A stretch of DNA of 43,256 nucleotides from Winogradskyella sp. (GCF_025210595.1 NZ_JAOARH010000099.1:1-43256), one strand, 5' to 3'. Shown: positions 32,272 to 40,351, numbered from the stretch's first letter. The notes: generated from the letters alone by a model not told the origin. Made by a program: numbers and translations.

Positions 32272-33861
32272 TTATTTTTTTAGAGTAAAGTAAAATGTTG
32301 TTGTCTCACCTGGAGTACTATCTAACCATATTTTGCCATTGTGCATATTAACAATTTTCTTAACTAAAGATAATCCTATACCTGTAGAGTCTTTTCGCTT
32401 GTTTAATGAATGAAATATTTTAAATATTTTTTCATGAAACTTAGGCTCTATTCCAATGCCATTGTCTTTTATAGAAAATTTATAGTATCGGTCTTCATCT
32501 TCAACATTAATTTCTATTAACCCTTTTTCTTTATCATTAAATTTTACAGCGTTACTAATTAGATTTAGAAACACTTGCTGTAACTTAGTCTTATCACCTT
32601 TAACTGTAGGTAAAGCATTATGAGTGATTACCTCTATATTCTTAGGCACATACATTGTTTGTAGCAAATCATCTACTAAAGCTTGTGTATCTACCTGTAC
32701 TAACTCTTGGTTACTAGATGAAGCGCTAGAATAATCTAAAATATCTGAAATTAGTTGCTCCATTTTCTCCAAGGTTGTCTCTATAAGACCTATATTTTGA
32801 AGACTAACTTCATCTAGTTTATCTTTATTATCTTCTTTTAACCAAGAAACTAATGCATCTATACTTCTTAATGGAGATTTTAAATCATGAGAAACAACAT
32901 GTGCATACTCGTTGAGCTCTTCGTTACTTTTTTCTAATTTTTGTAGTAATTTTTCTTTCTGTAATTCTAAATTTTTAAGTTCAGTAATATCTAAATGAAT
33001 TCCTATTGAACCAACAATATTACCTTGTAAGTCATAATTAGGTGCACCACTGATTAACCAGTATTTTATCTCACCTGTTTTACTTTTAACTTTAAGCTCA
33101 TAAGAGCTTAATTCTCCATTCTGACGCTTCTCATTTTCTTTTTTTATGATAGCGTTATTTTCTTCGGCTCTAAAAACTATACCAACATCTTTGCCTATTA
33201 ATTCTTCTTCGTCATATTCTGACATTTCTTGAAAGCGTTGGTTAACCATCAAAATTTCGTCATTATTATTCACCTCTACCAAACCAAGATTCATGTTTGC
33301 AATAATGCTGCCATATTTTTGCTTTTCGGCAACTAATGCTTGTTGGTATTTATTTTCTAAAGTAATGTCTCTAACAATACCTTGAGCGGCTACTGCAATT
33401 CCATCTTCATAAATTGTACTCGCATTAACATGTACAAACTTTTTTTGATTCTTTTTGGTATTAATAGTGATCTTAAAATCTGTTATGGCACCTTTTACTA
33501 AAAGCTCTCTAAAATATGGTGTAATACGAGGTAAATCTTCTGCAACTACTAATGACATAAGATTAATATCATCATCCTTGTAATTAAACCCTAGTAATTC
33601 TATCGCAGCTTCGTTCATTTTGAGAACATTTCCCCATAAATCTATAATTACATATGCATCAACTATATTTTCAAAAACACCTTGTAATTGTGAGTTTGTT
33701 TTAGAATATAATCTCGCTAGTTCTTTATGAGATGCTTCTAATTCTTGATTAACTTCATATAGTTGAGCAGATTTTGCCTCAAGGATTTCTTCAGCTGCTT
33801 TTCGAGAAGCTTTTTCGCGATCTAACGCTCTTTTAAGGGCGTTTACTTCTTTTTGACTCAT
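32272..33861 (-). CDS. PAS-PAS sensor histidine kinase next to H-NOX (HahK-like)
   Basis: 529 residues, soluble. An N-terminal coiled coil (1-60, LDREKASRKAAEEILEAKSA) is of the kind seen in H-NOX-associated kinases. PAS1 (about 58-170, ending GIVRDITLENKY) and PAS2 (about 183-296, ending IGIHLDITELKNLE) follow. HisKA has His325 in VVSHDLKSPLRSID. The HATPase domain has FLNLISNAVKFND, IKDNGIGIE and STGIGLSLVKKIV. It has no receiver domain of its own. Its start overlaps the H-NOX stop by one base, the classical arrangement in which H-NOX inhibits or activates the kinase on NO binding. It ends 2 bp before the FIST gene. Confidence 0.92.
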   Translation of the reverse strand: MSQKEVNALKRALDREKASRKAAEEILEAKSAQLYEVNQELEASHKELARLYSKTNSQLQGVFENIVDAYVIIDLWGNVLKMNEAAIELLGFNYKDDDINLMSLVVAEDLPRITPYFRELLVKGAITDFKITINTKKNQKKFVHVNASTIYEDGIAVAAQGIVRDITLENKYQQALVAEKQKYGSIIANMNLGLVEVNNNDEILMVNQRFQEMSEYDEEELIGKDVGIVFRAEENNAIIKKENEKRQNGELSSYELKVKSKTGEIKYWLISGAPNYDLQGNIVGSIGIHLDITELKNLELQKEKLLQKLEKSNEELNEYAHVVSHDLKSPLRSIDALVSWLKEDNKDKLDEVSLQNIGLIETTLEKMEQLISDILDYSSASSSNQELVQVDTQALVDDLLQTMYVPKNIEVITHNALPTVKGDKTKLQQVFLNLISNAVKFNDKEKGLIEINVEDEDRYYKFSIKDNGIGIEPKFHEKIFKIFHSLNKRKDSTGIGLSLVKKIVNMHNGKIWLDSTPGETTTFYFTLKK

Positions 33862-34400
33862 TATAACTTGTTGATAAAAAATCGTACTTCAGTACCTTCT
33901 TCGTTTAGTTTTTCGAATTCGATACTGGCAGGCACTTTAAATAATTTAAAAATCTCTAGTATTAAGCCTTTTCCAAGTGTATATAATGCTCTATGTGATT
34001 TATAAACCATAACCATCTTATTATCTGTACGTTCTTCCAAATCAAAAGTAGGTAATTGAGCATCAGGATAAATCTTCTGAACCTCAACATGAATATGGTT
34101 TTCTACTGACACTAATAAATCCATTGGATCATCATAATGATAAACTAAATCGGGATACGATTTAATCAATACGGCAAATAAATGTTCTGCATATGCCATT
34201 AAAAGATCATCCACATTAATATCTGTATTGTGACTTAAATGTGAAATGAGTTGCAACATCTCTGAAAAATCATATGTACCTACAGCGGTATAAATACCGT
34301 TTGAAGCTAAATTAGATTGACCAATGATTTTATTTACCATTATCAACCCATATTTATCTTCAACAAATTCTAAGAATTCTGTAAATATGATACCTTTCAT
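33861..34400 (-). CDS. H-NOX (haem-NO-binding) domain protein
   Basis: 179 residues, the usual length of a stand-alone H-NOX. It starts KGIIFTEFLEFVEDKYGL, the family N-terminus. The haem ligand is predicted to be His104 in NHIHVEVQKIYPDAQLPTF, aligned to His105 of soluble guanylate cyclase beta1. The haem-propionate motif YxSxR is intact as Tyr133, Ser135 and Arg137 in YKSHRAL. It should bind NO through a five-coordinate ferrous haem; oxygen binding is less likely as no obvious distal Tyr motif is seen, though I cannot be sure. The kinase gene overlaps its stop by one base. Confidence 0.93.
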   Translation of the reverse strand: MKGIIFTEFLEFVEDKYGLIMVNKIIGQSNLASNGIYTAVGTYDFSEMLQLISHLSHNTDINVDDLLMAYAEHLFAVLIKSYPDLVYHYDDPMDLLVSVENHIHVEVQKIYPDAQLPTFDLEERTDNKMVMVYKSHRALYTLGKGLILEIFKLFKVPASIEFEKLNEEGTEVRFFINKL

Positions 34401-34810
34401 TAAGCTTTAATTAACTCATTGATGCTCCAATATGCTAATAATTTTTCTATTTTGAAAACATATTCTTCATATTTTAATGGCTTTAATACATAACCTGCTA
34501 TACCAATTTTATAGCACTCTAAAAGATCGCGTTGATTGTTAGAAGTTGTTAAAATTATTGTTGGTATGTATTTTAACCTATCATCTGCTTTCAATATTTT
34601 AAGAAACTCCAAGCCATTTATCTTTGGCATATTTAAATCTAAAAGAATGATATCTGGAAGTTTATCTTTTTGCTCTAACAATTTCAAAGCCTCTTCACCA
34701 TTATTAGCTTCTATAATATTATGACTAAGGTTTAGTGACGATTTAGCTCTACTGAGTTTCATCACTTCTATCATATCATCTTCGATGAGTAAAACGTTTA
34801 GAGTATTCAT
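34400..34810 (-). CDS. Stand-alone response regulator (Rcp1-like), first gene of the signalling operon
   Basis: 136 residues, receiver domain only. Key residues are the acidic cluster in VLLIEDDMIE, Asp58 in IILLDLNMPKINGLEF, Thr in IILTTSN and Lys in YVLKPLKYEEY. The loop and length match Rcp1-type regulators, often partners of soluble kinases without attached receivers. Its stop overlaps the H-NOX start by one base. It could take phosphate from one or both kinases and pass it to the HPt. Two LytTR-type elements lie upstream (sites C and D). Confidence 0.92.
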   Translation of the reverse strand: MNTLNVLLIEDDMIEVMKLSRAKSSLNLSHNIIEANNGEEALKLLEQKDKLPDIILLDLNMPKINGLEFLKILKADDRLKYIPTIILTTSNNQRDLLECYKIGIAGYVLKPLKYEEYVFKIEKLLAYWSINELIKA

Positions 34811-34892
34811 AAGTAAGATTAATTAATTGGTTGCAAGTTACACTAACATCAACTAATTATTTTTTTGTTTAGATTGGGGTTTCTTTGGCGTC

Positions 34893-34922
34893 GTTGATTG
34901 ACGCATAAGTGTCGACGAACGG
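34893..34922 (-). promoter_or_regulatory. LytTR-type direct-repeat element proximal to the signalling operon (site C)
   Basis: Read on the minus strand: CCGTTCGTC, spacer GACACTTATGCG, then TCAATCAAC. The upstream half with flanking base gives ACCGTTCGT, a full match to [TA][AC][CA]GTTN[AG][TG]. The spacer shares ACACTTAT with site B. The downstream half is poor (5 of 9). No perfect -7 is seen at 33 bp. It lies 83 bp before the receiver gene start. Confidence 0.6.
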
Positions 34923-35231
34923 TTTTAAGCCATGAGGCTTTTATCCTACACAACTTAATTTGTTAGTCACTTTTTATGCCATCAACCGTATTTAACGCTT
35001 AAATTTCAACTTTATACGTTAAAATTTTTGGTTCTACACTTTTTCAAGCTTTACCTTTCAAACTCTTAACATTAATGAGTCATGTTAATATTTTAAGAGT
35101 TTTAAGCACTATTTCTTCAGATAATTTTAAGTTTTCCTCAAAAAGAACCAACCACCTATTCAATTCAATATCAACAAACAACAAGTTGTTATGCTATTTT
35201 TATTTTGAAAATTTCGGTTTATCTGATATAA

Positions 35232-35239
35232 CAAATTTA
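35232..35239 (-). promoter_or_regulatory. -7 element of the distal promoter (site D)
   Basis: Minus-strand TAAATTTG, a perfect TAnnTTTG, 32 bp downstream of site D. It points left into non-coding DNA. Confidence 0.6.
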
Positions 35240-35270
35240 AAATCTAACTTGATCTAGAGTGATATTTTTA

Positions 35271-35300
35271 GACGAATAAACATTTGGTAGCGACGAATGG
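35271..35300 (-). promoter_or_regulatory. Best-conserved LytTR-type direct repeat (site D)
   Basis: Read on the minus strand: CCATTCGTC, spacer GCTACCAAATGT, then TTATTCGTC. Seven bases in a row (ATTCGTC) are identical in the two halves, whose starts are 21 bp apart. It lies 32 bp downstream of the MmcQ/YjbR stop, so it cannot serve that gene. It has its own -7 element and is followed by about 400 bp without an ORF. Confidence 0.72.
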
Positions 35301-35332
35301 ATGATGATTAAATATAACTAAGTTTTAGTTAA

Positions 35333-35692
35333 CTATAAATTATCACGGATTTTCTTAGACAAACCCATAACAACCTGATTATAAGAATGATCTATTAGTT
35401 CTAAAATAAGTTTTACTTTTAAATCTGTATTATGAATTTTTACACTATTCCATAACCTTTTATGCATGTGATATCCTGGAGTTACACCATCGTAATCTGC
35501 TCTTAATTCTTCTGCATATTCTGGATCGCATTTTAAATTAACATAACCTTCTCCTTGCTCCCATTTAGATAATGATGCAAGTGCAAACATTTTATTACAA
35601 ACCTTAAAAACAAGTGTATCATCATCAAAAGGAAAGTGTTCTGTAACTCCCTTTTTATTCATGCAGTAATTTCTATAATCTTCTATGTTCAT
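35333..35692 (-). CDS. MmcQ/YjbR family protein
   Basis: 119 residues. It matches the MmcQ/YjbR family, which has a double-wing DNA-binding-like fold: MNIEDYRNYCMNKKGVTEHFPFDDDTLVFKV is the first half (start of PF04237), then MFALASL and VNLKCDPEYAEELR, then PGYHMHKRLWNSV. The family is common and poorly characterised; DNA binding has been suggested from structure only. It is separated by 119 bp from the DUF4230 gene, so probably transcribed alone. Confidence 0.88.
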   Translation of the reverse strand: MNIEDYRNYCMNKKGVTEHFPFDDDTLVFKVCNKMFALASLSKWEQGEGYVNLKCDPEYAEELRADYDGVTPGYHMHKRLWNSVKIHNTDLKVKLILELIDHSYNQVVMGLSKKIRDNL

Positions 35693-35811
35693 ATAAACTT
35701 ATCTAAATCTTACTATAGAGAAGACTTTTTATTGTAGATCACTTTTATTTCTTGCAAAAGCAGAAACCTCATCAGTGTATGTATTACCTAATTTTACAGT
35801 AACGACAATCA

Positions 35812-36423
35812 TTACTCTAACAGTTTCTTATCGTCTCCTTCTTCTATTTTTAATGCTGTATAATCTAATGTCCAACCAATTGTTTGTACCAAATTTTCTA
35901 TAAGTTGTATTGCTTCTAAAGCTTCTAATTTTGCAACATTATACAATCCGCTTTCTGGAATTTTGTCCATAATATGCATTTTTGCTTTGGTATGTAACTC
36001 TGTTAGATCAGACGCTTCAAACTTATTGAACATACCATCTTGCTTGTCGTAATAATTAATATCACTTTCTATAGACAATATTTCTGGTTGTGGAAAATGA
36101 GAAAGTATCACTGTTTTAGATTTTGGGCTTGATTTCATTTTCACTTTACTTAAATCAAAACCTACATGTGCCTTTGCATTAATAACAACCAATGCTTTCT
36201 TTTTGCTAGAAATTAGTTTTAAAAATTTCTCTTTTACATCTTCATAATGGTATATCTCTGCAAAATCACCTTCTACTGTGATAAACTTACAAACTCGCTT
36301 TATTTTATCTAACAAAATAACAGATTGCTCATTGGTTTTCTTTTTTGCAACCCATTGTTTATAAAGGGTCACCAAACCCAAGGTAACCAAAATGCTTATA
36401 ATAATTATAAAAAATGTTTCCAT
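35812..36423 (-). CDS. DUF4230 membrane-anchored protein
   Basis: 203 residues. One N-terminal membrane helix (about 3-21) precedes a soluble domain recognised as DUF4230: VCKFITVEGDFAEIYHYED, then KKALVVINAKAHVGFDLSKVKM and VILSHFPQPEILSIESDINYYD. The domain probably faces the periplasm. No catalytic motif is visible and the function is unknown. It starts 43 bp after the cyclase-family gene and may share its transcript. Confidence 0.82.
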   Translation of the reverse strand: METFFIIIISILVTLGLVTLYKQWVAKKKTNEQSVILLDKIKRVCKFITVEGDFAEIYHYEDVKEKFLKLISSKKKALVVINAKAHVGFDLSKVKMKSSPKSKTVILSHFPQPEILSIESDINYYDKQDGMFNKFEASDLTELHTKAKMHIMDKIPESGLYNVAKLEALEAIQLIENLVQTIGWTLDYTALKIEEGDDKKLLE

Positions 36424-36466
36424 ATGTATTTTTAGGACACTGAGATGGTAACTTTGTCACAATACC

Positions 36467-37216
36467 TTAGTCAATTATTTTATATAAAATAGGTTTACTT
36501 GGTGTGGCATCATTCTCAAAAGATGCTACCTGAAGATTAAGCATATATGCTCCGTCTTTTATTTTATTAGAGACATAAATAAACTCTGTTATTGTAGCAT
36601 CTGTTCTTAAGATTCCTTTTGTATTCCAAAAGGCGTTATGCCCTTTTAATTCGCCTCCATCTTCTTCTCTATCTATACTTGGCAAATCTACCAATAGATG
36701 TTTTATACCTTTTTTCACCAATAACTTAATAGCTTCTTCCTCAAAATAAGTCCAGTTGGTATTTGAATACTGCATTGATTTTTTGTCCTTGGTATTTGGA
36801 ATAGTTCTCACAACCAATGCTTCGCGCTTTTTATTACCTAACAAAAACTGAAGTTGTTTTGCTGATATTACATAATCCTCTCCTTGCTTTTCTGGTGCAA
36901 CCGTAACGACTTCTGCTAAAAAGAAAAACTGTTTTAAACATTTATGTATTGGATATTTTTCTTTTGTAATATGACCTACTGTTTCGGTATGTGTTCCGTG
37001 AGAATGCGGATTAAATGTTATGGTATTAAAATTAACCGAAGCACCATTCTCTACATTAATAATCTTATCCTCAAAAACCACTGGTTCTATTTTTGGAGGT
37101 CCAATATACCACGCATTAACATTGTTCGCACTTCCTTTTATAGATATAGATAGATCTAAAGGTTGCGTTAAGTCTATTTTTAATTTTCTGGATTTGTATT
37201 CTATTGTTGTTTTCAA
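36467..37216 (-). CDS. Cyclase-family (kynurenine formamidase-like) metal-dependent hydrolase
   Basis: 249 residues. The metal motif is HSHGTHTETVGH (71-82), a variant of the family pattern HxGTHxDxPxH in which Glu78 replaces Asp and Gly replaces Pro. LRTDATITEFIYVSN and LLVDLPSIDREEDGG are further family blocks. Family members hydrolyse N-formylkynurenine or other cyclic or amide substrates; the altered motif argues against assuming a formamidase. The start is TTG: the frame closes shortly upstream, and TTGA at 37213-37216 overlaps the hemW stop by three bases, suggesting translational coupling. Confidence 0.82.
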   Translation of the reverse strand: MKTTIEYKSRKLKIDLTQPLDLSISIKGSANNVNAWYIGPPKIEPVVFEDKIINVENGASVNFNTITFNPHSHGTHTETVGHITKEKYPIHKCLKQFFFLAEVVTVAPEKQGEDYVISAKQLQFLLGNKKREALVVRTIPNTKDKKSMQYSNTNWTYFEEEAIKLLVKKGIKHLLVDLPSIDREEDGGELKGHNAFWNTKGILRTDATITEFIYVSNKIKDGAYMLNLQVASFENDATPSKPILYKIID

Positions 37217-38412
37217 GATAAATTTAATTTAAACAGCTCACTAGCAATACCATCGCTTAAAAACTGTCCTTTTTTGGTAACTTTTAAATGCTCAGCTTCA
37301 ATATACAACATTTGCCGATTAATAAAAACATTGGCTTGCTCTAATAAATAATCTTTAAAAGTTGTATCAAAATCTTGTTCTACTTTTTCTAACGAAACTC
37401 CCCAAATTGTACGCAAACCTGTCATTACATATTCGTTATATCTATCTACTTTAGTTAGCGTTTCTATCTCCATTGGCAATTTGTTTTCTTGAAGAGACTT
37501 TATATACTTTGCATTGTTTCTTACATTCCAACTACGTTGTTTTCCGTTGAATGAATGTGCCGATGGACCAATACCTATATACGGTTTACCTTGCCAGTAT
37601 GCAGTATTGTTTTTACTAAAATAGTTTTCTTTACCAAAATTAGAAAGCTCATAATGAATAAACTCTTTTCCTTCTAAATAGTCCTTTAAAATATGAAATT
37701 GCTCATGTGCTTGCTCATCGTTAACATCGTTCATAATCTTTTTCTTTATAAACGAAGCGAATGCTGTTTTAGGCTCTACTGTTAAGGCATAGCTAGAAAC
37801 ATGTGGTATGTTATAGCTTAAAGCTGTTTCAATATTTTGCAACCATTGCTCATTTGTTGCACCTGGAACTCCGTAGATTAAATCGATCGAAATATTATCG
37901 AAATAGCGGCTTGCTACTGACAGGCATTCTTTTGCTTCTTGAGCATTGTGCGCACGATTCATTAGTTTTAAATCTTCTTCAAAAAAAGATTGAATTCCAA
38001 TAGACAACCTGTTTATTGGTGTTTTTGCTAGTTTATAGATTCGTTCTTTTGAAAGATCATCTGGATTGGCTTCTAAAGTAATTTCTGGATCATCTACAAC
38101 CTTGTAATTATCGTAAACTGCATCAATTAACAATTGCAATTCCTCATCAGTAAGTATTGATGGTGTGCCACCTCCAAAATAAATAGTCGCAACAGCTATA
38201 TCTTTAAATTCGCTTTTACGAAGCTGTAACTCTTTAACTAATGCCTCAATGAGCTCTTTTTTCTTTTTTAATGATGTTGAAAAATGAAAATCGCAATAAT
38301 AACACGCTTGCTTACAAAATGGTATATGGATGTAAATGCCACCTAAAGTCTCTTTCAATTTTCCAAAAGGATAAGAATTCATATTGATATTAAAGGACAT
38401 CTCTTTTTTCAT
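37213..38412 (-). CDS. hemW: HemW, radical SAM haem chaperone
   Basis: About 399 residues from ATG 38412; a TTG at 38430 is an alternative. The HemW radical-SAM motif is IPFCKQACYYCDFHFS (Cys33, Cys37, Cys40), with the extra Cys-free aromatic that distinguishes HemW from HemN. IYFGGGTPSIL binds SAM, followed by LEANPDDL, SIGIQSF and the HemW C-terminal domain (YVMTGLRTIWGVSLEKVEQ). Known role: binds haem and a 4Fe-4S cluster and delivers haem to respiratory enzymes. Members are often misannotated as coproporphyrinogen III oxidase. About 23 residues precede the usual GIYIHIPF start, so the true start may be further in. Confidence 0.9.
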   Translation of the reverse strand: MKKEMSFNINMNSYPFGKLKETLGGIYIHIPFCKQACYYCDFHFSTSLKKKKELIEALVKELQLRKSEFKDIAVATIYFGGGTPSILTDEELQLLIDAVYDNYKVVDDPEITLEANPDDLSKERIYKLAKTPINRLSIGIQSFFEEDLKLMNRAHNAQEAKECLSVASRYFDNISIDLIYGVPGATNEQWLQNIETALSYNIPHVSSYALTVEPKTAFASFIKKKIMNDVNDEQAHEQFHILKDYLEGKEFIHYELSNFGKENYFSKNNTAYWQGKPYIGIGPSAHSFNGKQRSWNVRNNAKYIKSLQENKLPMEIETLTKVDRYNEYVMTGLRTIWGVSLEKVEQDFDTTFKDYLLEQANVFINRQMLYIEAEHLKVTKKGQFLSDGIASELFKLNLS

Positions 38413-38470
38413 TATTATCACTTGACACAAGCCTAAAACATACCGCCTTTCAACTTAAAGTTTAAAAAGT

Positions 38471-38488
38471 TTCCTGCCTACGCAGGAA
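38471..38488. repeat. Short palindromic element (TTCCTGC-CTAC-GCAGGAA)
   Basis: A 7-bp perfect stem with a 4-base loop, followed by TGACA, between hemW and ruvC. It is GC-rich against its surroundings. The form TTCCTGC...GCAGGAATGAC is reminiscent of interspersed palindromes found in many copies in flavobacterial genomes. Only one copy is in the window, so repeat status rests on recollection. It could also act as the ruvC terminator, though the T tract is short. Confidence 0.5.
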
Positions 38489-38497
38489 TGACAAAAA

Positions 38498-39052
38498 CTA
38501 TTTTTTCACTCTATCTTTATTCTGCTTTACAAACGCGGACCAGCCAGAATAACTTTTACCAACCTCAACTCTACCTTGATTGTAATAGTGACACACAGCT
38601 GCGGCCAATCCGTCAGTAGAATCTAGATTTTTTGGCAATTCTTTTATATTCAACAAACTTTGAAGCATTTTTGCTACTTGTTCTTTACTAGCATTACCAT
38701 TACCTGTAATAGCCATTTTAATCTTTTTGGGCGAATACTCAGTTATTGGCACTTCTCTAGACAAACCTGCTGCCATAGCTACACCTTGAGCCCTTCCTAG
38801 TTTTAACATACTTTGTACATTCTTCCCAAAAAAAGGAGCTTCAATTGCAATTTCATCTGGATGATAAGTATCAATAAGCTCTACAGTACGTTCAAAAATG
38901 AGCTTTAGTTTTAGATAATGATCACTGTACTTTTGTAAATGTAACTCATTGAGTTGCATAAATACCATAGATTTACCTACCACTTTTATAAGACCAAAAC
39001 CCATAATAGTAGTACCTGGATCTATACCTAATATAATTTTTTCTTTACTCAT
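38498..39052 (-). CDS. ruvC: RuvC, Holliday junction resolvase
   Basis: 184 residues, full length. The RNase H-like core shows the acidic catalytic residues in order: Asp11 in ILGIDPGTTIMGFGLI, Glu in EIAIEAPFFGKN, and the Asp pair in NLDSTDGLAAAVCHYY. LGRAQGVAMAAGL is a family block. It cuts Holliday junctions with RuvAB in recombination repair. It starts 14 bp after the TonB-like gene stop. Confidence 0.96.
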   Translation of the reverse strand: MSKEKIILGIDPGTTIMGFGLIKVVGKSMVFMQLNELHLQKYSDHYLKLKLIFERTVELIDTYHPDEIAIEAPFFGKNVQSMLKLGRAQGVAMAAGLSREVPITEYSPKKIKMAITGNGNASKEQVAKMLQSLLNIKELPKNLDSTDGLAAAVCHYYNQGRVEVGKSYSGWSAFVKQNKDRVKK

Positions 39053-39066
39053 TTACTCTAACAAAG

Positions 39067-39615
39067 TTATTGTTTACCATCCTTTTTAATAGGTTCTGGT
39101 ATAGAAAAAACAATAGGCATCATATAAGGCATACTTACTGCTTCACCATTATGCTTACCAGGCGTAAATTCTGGCAATAATTTAACAACACGTATAGCTT
39201 CTTCTTCTAATTTTGGATGTGGCCCTCTAGCACTAACATCTACAACTTTTCCTGTTTTGTCAATCTTAAAACGAACCCAAATACGCTTTCTTCCTGACTC
39301 TAAACTTAATTCTTCAGCCAAATCTGTATTAAACTTTCGTACTATATGCTTCTTAATAAAACCAGTGACACAAGTTTTCCTTTCTTCATTTACTTTTGTA
39401 TGCTTACATTCTAAAGGGTAAGGCACACTTTCTATAACATGAATAGGAACATTACTTGGTTTCTCATCTGATTCAATCTCTATAATTTCAATTTCTTCTA
39501 CCGTTTCTTCTGTTAATTGGGTTTTGCTTTCTTTTTCTTGTGCATTACTTATATGACCTATAAGCAACATTACACCAATACTAATTACTAAACCGATTTT
39601 ATTTTTCAACAACAT
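39067..39615 (-). CDS. TonB C-terminal-domain protein, secreted
   Basis: 182 residues. The signal peptide ends SNAQ (about 26). A Glu-rich linker leads to a TonB C-terminal domain (about 100-175): RIWVRFKIDKTGKVVDVSA, then LEEEAIRVVKLLPEFTPGKHNGEAV, then MPIVFSIP. An inner-membrane anchor and the Pro-rich spacer of true TonB are absent, so it is probably a periplasmic protein using the TonB fold, not an energy transducer. Two Cys near residues 74-87 may form a disulfide. Confidence 0.85.
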   Translation of the reverse strand: MLLKNKIGLVISIGVMLLIGHISNAQEKESKTQLTEETVEEIEIIEIESDEKPSNVPIHVIESVPYPLECKHTKVNEERKTCVTGFIKKHIVRKFNTDLAEELSLESGRKRIWVRFKIDKTGKVVDVSARGPHPKLEEEAIRVVKLLPEFTPGKHNGEAVSMPYMMPIVFSIPEPIKKDGKQ

Positions 39616-39712
39616 AGTTTCAATTTTTAATTAATAGATTATTAATGTTCAGTTCGCTTCAAATTCTATTCCAAATTTCAGTTAAATACTTTTCAGTCTT
39701 TATCGTAAAACT

Positions 39713-40351
39713 TTAATCGCAATACTGACAACCACTTAGAGAAATGGCTATACCAAAAGTCATATTAAATACACTGCCATTAAAAGCTCCGAGTCCACTT
39801 ATTATAGGATCATAATCGTCTAAAGATGTTAAACCATAAGCATAAGCCACATCTGTATAAACAGACACTTTCTCATTAATAGCATAATGCAACTCCACAC
39901 CTCCTAAAAGATTTAAATACGATTGTTTATTATCTTCCAAATCACCCAAGGGTTTTACAAAACTAAATCCAGGACCAGCATGCAAAATAGTTCTAAATCG
40001 TGATGGTAAAAACCGAATATACTCTGTTGGATCAAAAACAAATTGTGCATTTATACGAGAATAATTTACTTTAAATTCTGGTGAATCACTACCATTCTTA
40101 AATCTATTAAATCCATAATCTAGCTTTACACCATAAGTACGTTTAAACATATGCTGAACACCCAAATTAACTGTAGGAAAATTGATTGATTGCGCATAAG
40201 TTCCGTCCACAAAACCATCTGTTGTTGGGTAATTAAACCCTACAGCTATCAGTGCTTTCCATTTACTGGTTTTTTTAAATTGTGCACTACTATTAAATGT
40301 AATAAAAAGAGTGCCTAAAATAAAAAGGTATTGTTTTAAATGGAGCTTCAT
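39713..40351 (-). CDS. Outer-membrane beta-barrel protein (porin-family fold)
   Basis: 212 residues. The signal peptide ends NSSAQ (about 23). The rest alternates short amphipathic strands ending in aromatic residues: YGVKLDYGFNRF, VSVYTDVAYAYGL, and the last strand FNMTFGIAISL. This is typical of eight-stranded OmpA-like or OmpW-like barrels of Bacteroidota. Its end is unusual: two Cys close together (GCQYCD). It is divergent from the flippase-like gene with only 27 bp between starts. Confidence 0.8.
   Translation of the reverse strand: MKLHLKQYLFILGTLFITFNSSAQFKKTSKWKALIAVGFNYPTTDGFVDGTYAQSINFPTVNLGVQHMFKRTYGVKLDYGFNRFKNGSDSPEFKVNYSRINAQFVFDPTEYIRFLPSRFRTILHAGPGFSFVKPLGDLEDNKQSYLNLLGGVELHYAINEKVSVYTDVAYAYGLTSLDDYDPIISGLGAFNGSVFNMTFGIAISLSGCQYCD

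Larger units (their letters stand above)
34811..35332. other. 522-bp intergenic region upstream of the signalling operon
   Basis: It holds two LytTR-type elements (sites C and D) and a perfect -7 element for the distal one, all pointing left. About 400 bp separate the distal promoter from the first ORF at 34810. No ORF with an ATG fits. A 36-codon frame starting at TTG on the minus strand (about 35180 to 35085, containing ELNRWLVLFEENLKLSEE) is unsupported. An imperfect hairpin, AACTCTTAA / TTAAGAGTT (35061-35069 and 35093-35101), lies inside. The distal transcript may be a long 5' leader or a small RNA. Confidence 0.5.

Noticed and set aside
35075-35257. 60-codon plus-strand frame upstream of site D
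   Set aside because: No promoter or protein-like composition; it runs against a regulatory region whose signals all point left.
37213-38430. Calling the radical SAM gene coproporphyrinogen III dehydrogenase (HemN)
   Set aside because: The N-terminus and CxxxCxxC context (CKQACYYCDF) and C-terminal domain match HemW, which is often misnamed.
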